Assembly (NCBI RefSeq): GCF_014650755.1
Contig: NZ_BMVO01000017.1
Location: 1-64,000, forward strand
Direction of reading: 5' to 3'
DNA from: Streptomyces chryseus
GTDB lineage: Bacteria > Actinomycetota > Actinomycetes > Streptomycetales > Streptomycetaceae
DNA: 64,000 nt
Shown here: one piece after another, positions 50,501 to 59,546 of the stretch
How positions within the stretch are numbered: position 1 is the stretch's first letter
Layout: each line of letters begins with the position of its first letter
Translations under genes and position numbers: made by a program
Notes under the pieces: generated by a model
What the model was told of the DNA's origin: nothing
Databases searched by the model: none
What the model saw: the letters and a program-made list of their open reading frames with translations, nothing else

Positions 50501-52768
50501 CTATGGGGCGGTTTGCTCTGCAGGGTGGCTTCTCACGATCCGCCCCGCGAGCCGGTGATCCAGCGCCGTGCACCGCCTGCCCGCCGAAACCGTCCGGACG
50601 GCCTGGCCGATCGCCTTGCGGGAGCCGACGAGCACGACCAGCTTCTTGGCCCGGGTGACCGCCGTGTAGAGCAGATTGCGCTGGAGCATCATCCAGGCCC
50701 CGGTGGTGACGGGGATCACCACCGCCGGATACTCGCTGCCCTGCGAGCGGTGGATCGTGACGGCGTACGCGTGCGCCAGCTCGTCCAGCTCGTCGAAGTC
50801 GTACGGAACCTCCTCGTCCTCGTCGGTCAGCACGGTCAGGCGCTGGTCGTCCAGGCTGAGCGAGGTGACCACGCCGACGGTGCCGTTGAAGACCCCGTTC
50901 TGTCCCTTCTCGTAATTGTTGCGAATCTGGGTCACCTTGTCTCCGACGCGGAACACCCTGCCGCCGAACCTCTTCTCCGGCAGATCGGGCCGGGCGGGCG
51001 TGACCGCCTGCTGGAGCAGCCCGTTGAGCGCCCCGGCGCCGGCCGGGCCGCGGTGCATGGGGGCCAGCACCTGGACGTCGCGCCTCGGGTCGAGGCCGAA
51101 CTTCGCCGGGATGCGGCGGGCGGCCACGTCGACCGTGACCCGCCCGGCGTCCTCGGTCTCGTCCTCGGCGAAGAGGAAGAAGTCCGGCAGGCCCTGCGTG
51201 ATGGGATGGACGCCGGAGTTGATGCGGTGCGCGTTGGTCACCACGCCCGACTGCTGGGCCTGGCGGAAGATCCGCGTGAGGCGGACCGACGGCACCGGTC
51301 CGCCGTCGGCCAGGAGGTCGCGCAGCACCTCCCCGGCGCCCACCGAGGGCAGCTGGTCGACATCGCCCACCAGGAGCAGGTGCGCACCCGGCGCCACGGC
51401 CTTGACGAGTTTGTTGGCCAGCAACAGGTCGAGCATGGACGCCTCGTCGACGACGACCAGGTCGGCGTCCAGGGGCCGGTCCCTGTCGTACGCCGCGTCG
51501 CCGCCCGGCTTCAGCTCCAGGAGCCGGTGCACGGTGGACGCCTCGGCTCCGGTGAGTTCGGCCAGGCGCTTGGCCGCGCGCCCGGTGGGGGCGGCCAGCA
51601 CGACCTTGGCCTTCTTGGCGCGGGCCAGCTCCACGATGGAGCGGACGGTGAACGACTTGCCGCAGCCGGGCCCGCCGGTCAGCACGGCGACCTTCTCGGT
51701 CAGCGCCAGCCTGACCGCCGCCTGCTGCTCGGGGGCCAGCTCGGCGCCCGTACGGCCCGCGAGCCACGCCAGCGCCTTGTCCCAGGCGACGTCCCGGAAC
51801 GCCGGCATCCGGTCCTCCGGGGTGCGCAGGAGCCGCTGGGTCTGCGCGGCCAGGGACACCTCCGCCCGGTGGAAGGGGACCAGGTAGACGGCGGTGACGG
51901 GGTCTCCTTGGCCGCCCTCCGCCGACGGCACCTTCTCCCGTACGACGCCCTCCTCGTCGGCCAGTTCGGCCAGGCAGTCGATGACCAGGCCGGTGTCCAC
52001 CTGGAGCAGCTTCACGGCGTCGCTGATCAGCTGCTCCTCGGGGAGGTAGCAGTGGCCCTGGTCGGTGGACTGCGACAGCGCGTACTGGAGGCCGGCCTTG
52101 ACGCGCTCCGGGCTGTCGTGCGGGATGCCGACGGACTGGGCGATCTTGTCGGCGGTGAGGAACCCGATGCCCCAGACGTCGGCGGCCAGGCGGTACGGCT
52201 CGTTCTTGACCACCGCGATCGAGGAGTCGCCGTACTTCTTGTAGATGCGCACCGCGATGGAGGTCGAGACGCCCACGCCCTGGAGGAAGATCATGACCTC
52301 CTTGATCGCCTTCTGCTCCTCCCAGGCCGCCGCGATCATCTTCGTCCGCTTGGGGCCGAGCCCCGGCACCTCGATCAGCCGCTTCGGGGCGCTCTCGATC
52401 ACGTCCAGGGTGTCGACCCCGAAGTGCGTGGTGATCCGGTCGGCCATGACCGGCCCGATGCCCTTGATCAGCCCGGAGCCGAGGTAGCGGCGGATGCCCT
52501 GGATCGTGGCCGGCAGCACGGTGGTGTAGTTCTCCACGGTGAACTGCTTGCCGTACTGCGCGTGGGAGCCCCAACGGCCCTCCATGCGCAGCGACTCGCC
52601 GGGCTGCGCGCCGAGCAGTGATCCGACGACGGTGAGGAGGTCGCCGCCGCGGCCGGTGTCGACACGGGCGACCGTGTAGCCGTTCTCCTCGTTGGCGTAG
52701 GTGATCCGCTCCAGGACGCCTTCGATCACCGCCGGGGCCGCCGCTGGAACACCTGTGGGACTGGACAT
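50501..52768 (-). CDS. recD2: RecD2-type 5'-3' DNA helicase
   Basis: 755 residues. N-terminal OB and HhH region (IEGVLERITYANEENGYTVARV; SGLIKGIGPVMADRI; IEVPGLGPKRTKMI), then superfamily 1B helicase motifs: Q-motif LAPEQQAAVRLAL, motif I VLTGGPGCGKSFTVR (~350), motif Ia AAPTGRAAKRL, motif II VVVDEASMLDLLL, motif III VGDVDQLPSVGAGEVL, motif IV/V, motif VI VTIHRSQGSEYPAVVI and YTAVTRAKKLVVLVG. Acts in replication or repair apart from RecBC, which actinomycetes lack or replace with AdnAB. ATG 52768. Confidence 0.94.
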   Translation of the reverse strand: MSSPTGVPAAAPAVIEGVLERITYANEENGYTVARVDTGRGGDLLTVVGSLLGAQPGESLRMEGRWGSHAQYGKQFTVENYTTVLPATIQGIRRYLGSGLIKGIGPVMADRITTHFGVDTLDVIESAPKRLIEVPGLGPKRTKMIAAAWEEQKAIKEVMIFLQGVGVSTSIAVRIYKKYGDSSIAVVKNEPYRLAADVWGIGFLTADKIAQSVGIPHDSPERVKAGLQYALSQSTDQGHCYLPEEQLISDAVKLLQVDTGLVIDCLAELADEEGVVREKVPSAEGGQGDPVTAVYLVPFHRAEVSLAAQTQRLLRTPEDRMPAFRDVAWDKALAWLAGRTGAELAPEQQAAVRLALTEKVAVLTGGPGCGKSFTVRSIVELARAKKAKVVLAAPTGRAAKRLAELTGAEASTVHRLLELKPGGDAAYDRDRPLDADLVVVDEASMLDLLLANKLVKAVAPGAHLLLVGDVDQLPSVGAGEVLRDLLADGGPVPSVRLTRIFRQAQQSGVVTNAHRINSGVHPITQGLPDFFLFAEDETEDAGRVTVDVAARRIPAKFGLDPRRDVQVLAPMHRGPAGAGALNGLLQQAVTPARPDLPEKRFGGRVFRVGDKVTQIRNNYEKGQNGVFNGTVGVVTSLSLDDQRLTVLTDEDEEVPYDFDELDELAHAYAVTIHRSQGSEYPAVVIPVTTGAWMMLQRNLLYTAVTRAKKLVVLVGSRKAIGQAVRTVSAGRRCTALDHRLAGRIVRSHPAEQTAP

Positions 52769-52825
52769 GATCCGACGCTACCGCCAGGGTCCGACAGCGC
52801 GGCCCGGCTCCGGGAAAACCAAGGA

Positions 52826-52847
52826 GGCCCGGTCCGTCGACCGGGCC
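52826..52847. terminator. Short perfect hairpin upstream of recD2
   Basis: GGCCCGGTC, CGTC, GACCGGGCC between the recD2 start and the sugar operon end at 53037; probable terminator of that operon read on the minus strand, though 190 nt away. Confidence 0.45.
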
Positions 52848-53036
52848 CCTCAGATCCCCCCCCCGTACAGGCCTCCCTGAATCCCCCCGGATCCCCACCC
52901 AGAAGCCCTGATGCCAAGTAGGACCCGCGAACCCCGGCAACGGTTGCACGGAGAGACGGATTCATTTGACGAGGACACGAGATGCTCGCGGGTGATCAAA
53001 GTCTGGTCACGAACACAGCATTTCGATCATGCGGTA

Positions 53037-53858
53037 TCACGCCGGAAGGACATGGCCGGCATAGCGGTCCGCCACCTCCGCCAGCACGTCCGCGCCGTCC
53101 CGCGACCACAGTTCCTCGTTGAAGATCTCCACCTCGACCGGCCCCGCGTAGCCGGCCGCGTCCACCAGTTCCCGAAAGCGGCGGAAGTCGACCACCCCGT
53201 CCCCCAGCTGCCCCCGGCCCAGCAGCACCCCGGCGGGCAACGGAGTGACCCAGTCCGCCAGTTGGAAGGCGGCGACGCGACCTCCCGCGCGGGCGATGTC
53301 CTCGGCGAGGCGGTCGTCCCACCACAGGTGGTACGTGTCGACGACCACGCCCACCCGCTCCGCCGGGAAGCGCTCGGCCAGGTCGAGGGCCTGACCCAGG
53401 GACGACACCACACAGCGGTCCGAGGCGAACATCGGGTGCAGCGGTTCGATCGCCAGCCGTACCCCCCGGTCGGCGGCGTACGGCGCCAGCTCGGCCAGCG
53501 CCTCGGCGACGCGCTCGCGCGCCCCGTGGAGGTCCCGGCTGCCGGGCGGCAGGCCGCCCGAGACCAGGACCAGCGTGGCGGTGCCCAGGGCGGCGGCCTC
53601 GTCGACGGCCCGGCGGTTGTCGGCCAGGGCCGGCGCACGGTCGTCGCCGGTGAGGAACCCGCCCCGGCACAGGCTGGTGACGGCCAGCCCGGCGTCGCGC
53701 ATCAGCCGGGCGGCGCGCTCGACGCCGTACTCCTGGACCGGCGCGCGCCACAGCCCCACGCCGGGAACGCCCGCCTTGACGCACCCCTCGGCGAGCTCGG
53801 GCAACGACCACTGCCTGATGGTCTCCTGGTTGATGCTGAGCCTGGACAGGTCGCTCAC
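53037..53858 (-). CDS. Sugar phosphate isomerase/epimerase-like TIM barrel
   Basis: 273 residues from a GTG overlapping the DUF993 stop (GTGA). LSINQETIRQWSLPELAEGCVKAGVPGVGLW is the AP_endonuc_2 start. Metal ligands lie in RLAIEPLHPMFASDRCV (Glu/His), VGVVVDTYHLWWDD (Asp/His) and VEVEIFNEELWSRDG (Glu). Last gene of a three-gene minus-strand operon with DUF993 and a Gfo/Idh enzyme. The substrate is unknown; a keto-sugar made by the dehydrogenase is likely. Confidence 0.85.
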   Translation of the reverse strand: MSDLSRLSINQETIRQWSLPELAEGCVKAGVPGVGLWRAPVQEYGVERAARLMRDAGLAVTSLCRGGFLTGDDRAPALADNRRAVDEAAALGTATLVLVSGGLPPGSRDLHGARERVAEALAELAPYAADRGVRLAIEPLHPMFASDRCVVSSLGQALDLAERFPAERVGVVVDTYHLWWDDRLAEDIARAGGRVAAFQLADWVTPLPAGVLLGRGQLGDGVVDFRRFRELVDAAGYAGPVEVEIFNEELWSRDGADVLAEVADRYAGHVLPA

Positions 53859-55000
53859 TGGTCCACTCCGTGCAGGGCGAGGAAGGTCTTCATCCGGGCT
53901 TCGGCACGGAGCGGGTCCGGGAACAGCCCCAGGCGGTCGGCCAGTTCGTACGCCCGCGACAGATGCGGCAGCGAACGGGCCGACTGGAGGCCGCCGACCA
54001 TCGTGAAGTGCGCCTGGTGGCCCGCGAGCCAGGCGAGGAGGACCACCCCCGTCTTGTAGAAGCGGGTGGGCGGCTCGAACAGGTGGCGGGACAGCTCGAC
54101 CGTCGGGTCGAGCAGGGCACGGAAGCCCTGCATGTCACCGGAGTCGAGGACGCGGACCGCTTCGGCCGCGAGCGGTCCCAGCGGGTCGAAGACGCCCAGC
54201 AGGGCGTGGCTGAAGCCGTGGTCGTCGCCCGCGATCAGCTCGGGGTAGTGGAAGTCGTCGCCCGTGTAGCACCGCACGCCCTGCGGCAGGCGGCGGCGCA
54301 GGCCGATCTCGCGCCGGGCGTCCAGGAGCGAGACCTTGACGCCGTCCACCTTGTCGGGGTGCGCGGCGATGAGCTCCAGGAAGGTCGCCGTGGCGGCGTC
54401 CAGGTCCGTACTGCCCCAGTAGCCGTCGAGCGCCGGGTCGAACATCGGGCCCAGCCAGTGCAGGATCACCGGCTCGGCAGCCTGGCGCAGCAGGTGCCCG
54501 TACGCCGCCAGGTAGTCCTCGGGGCCCCGGGCTGCCGCCGCCAGCGCCCGTGACGCCATGAGGACGGCGCGGGAGCCGCTCGACTCGACCAGCGCGAGCT
54601 GTTCCTCGTACGCGGCGATGACCTCGGCCAGGGTGGCGGGGCCGGGCGGCAGTTGGTCGGTGCCGGCGCCGCACACGATGGCGCCGCCGGCCGCCTTCGC
54701 CTCGGCGGCCGAGCGGCGGATCAGCTCGGACGCTCCGGACCAGTCGAGCCCCATGCCGCGCTGCGCGGTGTCCATCGCCTCCGCGACGCCCAGGCCGTGC
54801 GACCACAGATGGCGGCGGAAGGCGAGCGTGGCGTCCCAGTCGACGGCCGCCGGGCCGTCCGACGACACGTCGGCGTACGGGTCGGCCACCACGTGCGCGG
54901 CCGAGTAGACCGTGCGGGACGTGGGGGCGGCCCCGTGGGGGGCGAGCGCGAGAGGTACGGCGCGTGGCTCGTAGGTGCCGTGCGGGAGCCTGATCGTCAC
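53855..55000 (-). CDS. DUF993-family, dihydrodipicolinate-synthase-like aldolase/lyase
   Basis: 381 residues. GTG 55000 overlaps the Gfo/Idh stop (GTGA). Blocks: WDATLAFRRHLWSHGLGVAEAMDTAQRGMGLDW, GAGTDQLPP, VILHWLGPMFDPALDGYWGS, DGVKVSLLD (possible Schiff-base Lys) and GVRCYTGDDFHYPELIAGD. DUF993 proteins have the DapA-like barrel and occur in sugar catabolic operons; the reaction is not known to me. Sandwiched between dehydrogenase and isomerase with overlaps on both sides, so part of one pathway. Confidence 0.85.
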   Translation of the reverse strand: MTIRLPHGTYEPRAVPLALAPHGAAPTSRTVYSAAHVVADPYADVSSDGPAAVDWDATLAFRRHLWSHGLGVAEAMDTAQRGMGLDWSGASELIRRSAAEAKAAGGAIVCGAGTDQLPPGPATLAEVIAAYEEQLALVESSGSRAVLMASRALAAAARGPEDYLAAYGHLLRQAAEPVILHWLGPMFDPALDGYWGSTDLDAATATFLELIAAHPDKVDGVKVSLLDARREIGLRRRLPQGVRCYTGDDFHYPELIAGDDHGFSHALLGVFDPLGPLAAEAVRVLDSGDMQGFRALLDPTVELSRHLFEPPTRFYKTGVVLLAWLAGHQAHFTMVGGLQSARSLPHLSRAYELADRLGLFPDPLRAEARMKTFLALHGVDQ

Positions 55001-56148
55001 AGCGACAGCTCCGGTACGGCGTAACGGCGGCCCTCGGCGGACGACTTGAGGCCGAGCTCCGCGAGCTGGACGCCGCGCGCTCCGGCGAGCAGGTCCCAGC
55101 TGTACGGCTCGTCGAGCGCCACGTGCCGCAGGAACAGCTCCCACTGGGCCTTGAAGCCGTTGTCGAAGTCCGCGTTGTCGGGGACCTCCTGCCACTGGTC
55201 GCGGAAGGGATGCGTGACCGGCAGGTCCGGGTTCCACACCGGCTTGGGGGTCGAGGCCCGGTGCTGCACACGGCAGCCGCGCAGACCCGCGACGGCGGAG
55301 CCGTGCGTTCCGTCCACCTGGAACTCGACGAGCTCGTCGCGGTGGACGCGCACCGTCCAGGACGAGTTGATCTGCGCCACCGCGCCGCCCTCCAGCTGGA
55401 AGATGCCGTACGCCGCGTCGTCGGCGGTGGCGGCGTACGGCTTGCCGTGCTCGTCCCAGCGCTGCGGGATGTGCGTGGTGACGTGCGCCTGGACGCTGGT
55501 GACGCGGCCGAACAACTCGTGCAGCACGTACTCCCAGTGCGGGAACATGTCGACGACGATGCCGCCGCCGTCCTCCGCCCGGTAGTTCCAGGACGGCCGC
55601 TGCGCGTCCTGCCAGTCCCCCTCGAACACCCAGTAGCCGAACTCGCCCCGGACGGACAGGATCTCGCCGAAGAACCCGCCGTCGACCAGGCGCTTCAGCT
55701 TGAGCAGACCCGGCAGGAAGATCTTGTCCTGTACGACGCCGTGCTTGACGCCGGCGTCCCGGGCGAGGCGGGCCAGGCCGAGGGCGGCGTCGAGGCCGGT
55801 GGCCGAGGGCTTCTCCGTATAGACCTGCTTGCCCGCCGCCACGGCCTTCCTGATGGCCTCCTCGCGGGCGGACGTGACCTGTGCGTCGAAGTACACGTCG
55901 ATCGTCCCGTCGGCGAGCACGGCGTCCAGGTCGGTGGACCACTCGGTGAGTCCGTGCCGTTCGGCGATCTCCCGGAGCGCGTGCTCACGGCGGCCGACCA
56001 GCACCGGCTCCGGCCACAGCACCGTGCCGTCACCGAGGTCCAGGCCGCCCTGCTCGCGGAGGGCGAGGACCGAGCGGACGAGGTGCTGGCGGTACCCCAT
56101 CCGGCCCGTGACGCCGTTCATGGCGATGCGCACTGTCCTGCGTGTCAC
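54997..56148 (-). CDS. Gfo/Idh/MocA-family sugar dehydrogenase
   Basis: 383 residues. N-terminal RIAMNGVTGRMGYRQHLVRSVLAL is a variant Rossmann loop. GKQVYTEKPSATGLDAALGLARLA has the family's catalytic EKP Lys. Substrate domain with WNYRAEDGGGIVVDMFPHWEYVLHELFG (Asp/His pair). Oxidises a sugar or cyclitol with NAD(P). GTG 56148 follows GGAGGAAC; the frame continuing to 56319 crosses the LacI operator and is not coding. First gene of the operon divergent from the LacI regulator. Confidence 0.9.
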   Translation of the reverse strand: MTRRTVRIAMNGVTGRMGYRQHLVRSVLALREQGGLDLGDGTVLWPEPVLVGRREHALREIAERHGLTEWSTDLDAVLADGTIDVYFDAQVTSAREEAIRKAVAAGKQVYTEKPSATGLDAALGLARLARDAGVKHGVVQDKIFLPGLLKLKRLVDGGFFGEILSVRGEFGYWVFEGDWQDAQRPSWNYRAEDGGGIVVDMFPHWEYVLHELFGRVTSVQAHVTTHIPQRWDEHGKPYAATADDAAYGIFQLEGGAVAQINSSWTVRVHRDELVEFQVDGTHGSAVAGLRGCRVQHRASTPKPVWNPDLPVTHPFRDQWQEVPDNADFDNGFKAQWELFLRHVALDEPYSWDLLAGARGVQLAELGLKSSAEGRRYAVPELSL

Positions 56149-56169
56149 GAAAGTTCCTCCGTACGGCCG

Positions 56170-56185
56170 TAGCAAGCGCTTTCTA
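56170..56185. promoter_or_regulatory. LacI-family operator
   Basis: TAGCAAGCGCTTTCTA, centred on AAGCGCTT, the standard GalR/LacI-type palindrome, 22 nt upstream of the Gfo/Idh start and ~60 nt upstream of the lacI-type gene. Confidence 0.8.
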
Positions 56186-56242
56186 TGCGCTATGAAGCTA
56201 GCCTGCGGACAGCGGCTCGTACAAGACCCGGAGGACGGCCAG

Positions 56243-57319
56243 ATGACAGTGACCTTGGCGGACGTGGCGGCCCGCGCCCAGGTGTCGCCCGCCACGGTCT
56301 CCCGTGTGCTCAACGGCAACTACCCGGTCGCCGCCGCCACCCGGGAGCGGGTCCTGCGCGCCGTCGACGATCTCGACTACGTGCTGAACGGGCAGGCGAG
56401 CGCGCTCGCCGCGGCGACCTCCGACCTCGTCGGGATCCTGGTCAACGACATCGCCGACCCGTTCTTCGGGATCATGGCCGGGGCGGCCCAGTCGCAGATA
56501 GGCGGCCCCGAGGGGGCGGGCGCGGGACGGGCGGGCGGCGAGAAGCTCGCGATCGTCTGCAACACCGGCGGCTCCCCCGAGCGGGAACTCACGTACCTGA
56601 CGCTGCTCCAGCGCCAGCGCGCCGCGGCGGTGATCCTGACCGGGGGCGCGATCGAGGACCCCGAGCACTCGGCGGCGGTCGCGGCGAAGCTCGCGAAACT
56701 GGCGGACGGGGGCGCGCGGGTGGTGCTCTGCGGCCGGCCACCGCTGGAGCTTCCGGGGGGCGGGGAGGCCGTGGCGGCGGCGCTGGCGTTCGACAACCGG
56801 GGCGGGGCGCGGCGGCTCACCGAGCATCTGCTGACACTCGGTCACCAAAGGATCGCGTACGTCGCCGGCCCCGTGGAGCGCACGACCACCCGGCACCGGC
56901 TGGAGAGCCACCGGGACGCCATGGAGGCGGCCGGGCTGGGCGACGCGGTGGACGCCCTCACCGTGCACGGGCCGTACGACCGCCGGTCGGGGTACGACGC
57001 GACGCTGGAACTGCTGCGACGGGAGCCGGCCCTGACGGCGGTGGTCGCGGCGAACGACACGGTGGCGCTGGGGGCGTGCGCGGCGCTGCGGGAGCAGGGC
57101 CGGAGCATCCCCGACGACGTGTCGGTGGCGGGCTTCGACGACCTCCCGTTCTCGGCGGACGCCATGCCGGCCCTGACGACCGTACGGCTGCCGCTGCACG
57201 AGGCGGGGGCGCGGGCGGGACGGCTGGCGATGGGGCGTGAGGCGGCGCCGGCCGGCGGCATCGCCACCGTCCCGGCGGACCTGGTGGTCCGGGGCTCCAC
57301 GGCGGCGGCCAGGGGCTGA
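56243..57319 (+). CDS. LacI-family transcriptional regulator
   Basis: 358 residues. HTH and hinge TLADVAARAQVSPATVSRVLNGNYPVAAATRERVLRAVDDLDYVLNGQASALA, then a periplasmic-binding-like domain (LVGILVNDIADPFFGIMAG, QRIAYVAGP, VVAANDTVALGACAALREQG, VSVAGFDDLPFS). Near ~95 there is a Gly/Ala insertion (GGPEGAGAGRAGG) absent from most relatives. Represses the divergent three-gene operon until its sugar is present (inference). ATG 56243 behind CGGAGGAC. Confidence 0.94.
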   Translation: MTVTLADVAARAQVSPATVSRVLNGNYPVAAATRERVLRAVDDLDYVLNGQASALAAATSDLVGILVNDIADPFFGIMAGAAQSQIGGPEGAGAGRAGGEKLAIVCNTGGSPERELTYLTLLQRQRAAAVILTGGAIEDPEHSAAVAAKLAKLADGGARVVLCGRPPLELPGGGEAVAAALAFDNRGGARRLTEHLLTLGHQRIAYVAGPVERTTTRHRLESHRDAMEAAGLGDAVDALTVHGPYDRRSGYDATLELLRREPALTAVVAANDTVALGACAALREQGRSIPDDVSVAGFDDLPFSADAMPALTTVRLPLHEAGARAGRLAMGREAAPAGGIATVPADLVVRGSTAAARG

Positions 57320-57386
57320 AGCCGCGTCAACCCGGACGGGCCGCTCCGGGGGCGGCGTCCGGACCACGGACCCCACCCCCTGCCGC

Positions 57387-58220
57387 TCACAGGTCCGCCA
57401 GCGCCTTGGCCACCCGGCCGAAGAAGCGGGCGTGTGCGGCGCTGCTGGCCGGGAGTTCCGGGTTCCAGGGGATCACCCGCGCGCTGCCGAGGCGGGTCGT
57501 GTCGACGGGGGCCGCGTTGGCACGGGTGTCCGCCAGGACGATGTGCGGGGCGAGCGACGCCGCTTGCGGCCAGGAGACGGTCGCCCAGTTGGCACCGCCC
57601 CCGGCGGGCGGCTCGACCAGGCGTACGCCCAGCCCGGCCAGCGCGCGCAGGTCGGGCCAGGACCCGGGACGGGCGAGATGGACCCGCTCGGCGTCCGCCG
57701 GCGAGAGGGCCAGGACCCGGGCGTCGCCCGTCGCGGCCGTACGCAGCCGCTCGCGCGCGGCGTCCAGCGCGACCGGGGGCTCCGCGCCGCCGAGGGAGGC
57801 CGCCAGTGCGGCGAAGCGGCCACGGATCTCGTCGAGCGGACGGTCCTGTCCGACGTCCAGTACGACGACCGGCACCCGCTCCTCCAGGCGCTTGGCGGCG
57901 TCCGGCTCGATCCCGTACACCTGCCCGCCCCCGTAGCTGACGGCCACCACGAGGTCCGCGCCAGCCGAGACGAGACGGTCGGGATCGAAGGAGGCCCCCG
58001 CGCCGAAGGAGGTGACCTCCCCCAGGGGCAGACGGCCGGACTTGGCGCGGTCGGGGGCGTCACCGTCGTGGAACGAGCCGAAGACGCCCAGCGGAAGTAA
58101 TCCGTGGTCCCAGAGGGTCGCCCCGGCCTGGATGTAGGCGACGACCCGGGTGGGCCACCGGGGGGCCGACGACACCTGTCCCCGGTCGTCGGCGAACTGC
58201 CATATCGCGTCTGCTGTCAT
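57387..58220 (-). CDS. Fe(III)-siderophore-type ABC binding protein without signal peptide
   Basis: 277 residues. Periplasmic-binding fold of the FepB/BtuF kind: RVVAYIQAGATLWDHGLLPLGVFG, DLVVAVSYGGGQVYGI, APHIVLADTRANAAPVDTTRLG. The N-terminus MTADAIWQFADDRGQVSSAPRWP is the start of the domain itself, with no hydrophobic signal and no lipobox, and no permease or ATPase gene is adjacent. So it may be cytoplasmic or use another export route. ATG 58220. The next gene rightward, a GNAT remnant, is on the opposite strand. Confidence 0.8.
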   Translation of the reverse strand: MTADAIWQFADDRGQVSSAPRWPTRVVAYIQAGATLWDHGLLPLGVFGSFHDGDAPDRAKSGRLPLGEVTSFGAGASFDPDRLVSAGADLVVAVSYGGGQVYGIEPDAAKRLEERVPVVVLDVGQDRPLDEIRGRFAALAASLGGAEPPVALDAARERLRTAATGDARVLALSPADAERVHLARPGSWPDLRALAGLGVRLVEPPAGGGANWATVSWPQAASLAPHIVLADTRANAAPVDTTRLGSARVIPWNPELPASSAAHARFFGRVAKALADL

Positions 58221-58292
58221 GGCCGAGTCCTGCCCCACCGCGCGCTTCCGTACGCCCCGCGCCGCGCGTACGGACGCGGCCGGCCGGCGCCC

Positions 58293-58547
58293 CGACTGTT
58301 GCTGGATGCCGGGCCGGCGCGCGGCCACGGTCCGGGTGACCCGCTGGTCCGTACGGTGATCGATTTCGCTTACGGGGCGGGCTACCGGGAAGTCGTGCTG
58401 TGGACGAATGATGTGCTGGCGGCGGCGCGCCGGATCTGTCGGCGCGCCGGTTTCACACTCGTCACCGAGAAGCCGCACCGCTCGTACGGAGCGGACCTGG
58501 TGGGCCAGGACTGGCGGCTCTCCCTTCAGGAAGGAGCATCACAGTGA
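58293..58547 (+). pseudogene. GNAT acetyltransferase C-terminal remnant
   Basis: In frame: RLLLDAGPARGHGPGDPLVRTVIDFAYGAGYREVVLWTNDVLAAARRICRRAGFTLVTEKPHRSYGADLVGQDWRLSL, the second half of a GNAT domain (normal form LLLVxPxARGxGIGxxLV). The acetyl-CoA loop is RGHGPGDPLV, with Pro where Ile/Leu is usual. The first half of the domain is absent and no proper start is seen. The stop overlaps the GTG of the next gene (GTGA), so it may still be translated for coupling. Confidence 0.75.
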
Positions 58548-59332
58548 AGTACGCCTTCTCCACCCTCGGGGTGCCGGGCATGCCGCTGCGCGATGTCGTA
58601 CGGCTGGCGAACTCGACGGGATACGACGGCGTGGAGCTCCGCGCGCACCCCGAGGAGCCGGTCCACCCCGCGATCGGCGCGGAGGAGCGGGCGGACGTGG
58701 TCGAGCGCTTCGACGCCGCCGGCGTCCGGATCCTGGCGGTGGCGGGGTACGCGCGGGTGGCGTCCCCGGGCGAGGACGAGCCCGTACACCAGGAGCTGCG
58801 CGCTCTGCTGGCCCTGGCCCGCGACCTGGGCGCGCCGTACGTCCGGGTCTTCCCGGGCGGCGGTGACGAGCAGGACCAGGAGGAGGCGGACGCGGTCGCG
58901 GCCCGGCGTCTGGGGCTGGCCGCGGAGACGGCGGCCGACATGGGCGTACGCATCCTGCTGGAGACGCACGACTCGCACCGCACCGGCGCGGCGGCCGCAC
59001 GCGTGCTCGGGCCGGTGGGGCACAAGAACGTGGGCGCGCTGTGGGACGTGATGCACACATGGCTGGGCGGCGAGGCCCCGGCGGCCGCGCACGCCGTACT
59101 GGCGCCCCACCTGGGCTACACCCAGGTCAAGGACATCGCGTCGGCCGACGACACGACCCCGCTGGCGCTCGGCGCGGGGGTGCTGCCGCTGGAGGAGTGC
59201 GTGCGGCTGCTCGACGACGACGCGTGGGTGTGCTGGGAGTACGAGAAGCGCTGGTACCCGGACGCGGCGGACCTGCCGGGCATGCTGGCCGCGGGCCGGG
59301 AGTACCTGGAGCACGCCCGCACCGGCCGGTAG
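58544..59332 (+). CDS. Sugar phosphate isomerase/epimerase-like TIM barrel
   Basis: 262 residues from GTG 58544 with AGGAAGGAG 5-8 nt upstream. KYAFSTLGVPGMPLRDVVRLANSTGYDGVELRAH is the AP_endonuc_2 beginning. Metal ligands in IRILLETHDSHRTGAAA (Glu/His), GALWDVMHTWLGGE (Asp/His), YTQVKDIASAD (Lys/Asp) and VCWEYEKRWYPD (Glu). Distinct from the isomerases at 43.9 and 53.0 kb. No operon partner besides the GNAT remnant. Substrate unknown. Confidence 0.87.
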   Translation: MKYAFSTLGVPGMPLRDVVRLANSTGYDGVELRAHPEEPVHPAIGAEERADVVERFDAAGVRILAVAGYARVASPGEDEPVHQELRALLALARDLGAPYVRVFPGGGDEQDQEEADAVAARRLGLAAETAADMGVRILLETHDSHRTGAAAARVLGPVGHKNVGALWDVMHTWLGGEAPAAAHAVLAPHLGYTQVKDIASADDTTPLALGAGVLPLEECVRLLDDDAWVCWEYEKRWYPDAADLPGMLAAGREYLEHARTGR

Positions 59333-59546
59333 CCCCGCCAAGAGGAACGCACCCTGCGGGTCACCCCCCGCCTGTGGCCGCCACTGCCGCGCCCCCTCCG
59401 AATGCGCCAGTGGCGGCTCCCCTGTGCGGGGGGTCCGCGCCCCTTTGTGCTCCCGCACCCTTGACCTGGCAGTTACTTCCGGATATCCGTGACTCCTTGG
59501 CAGTTTCCTTCAACTCCGTTGTTGAGTACGGCCGTAAGGAGCTCAC

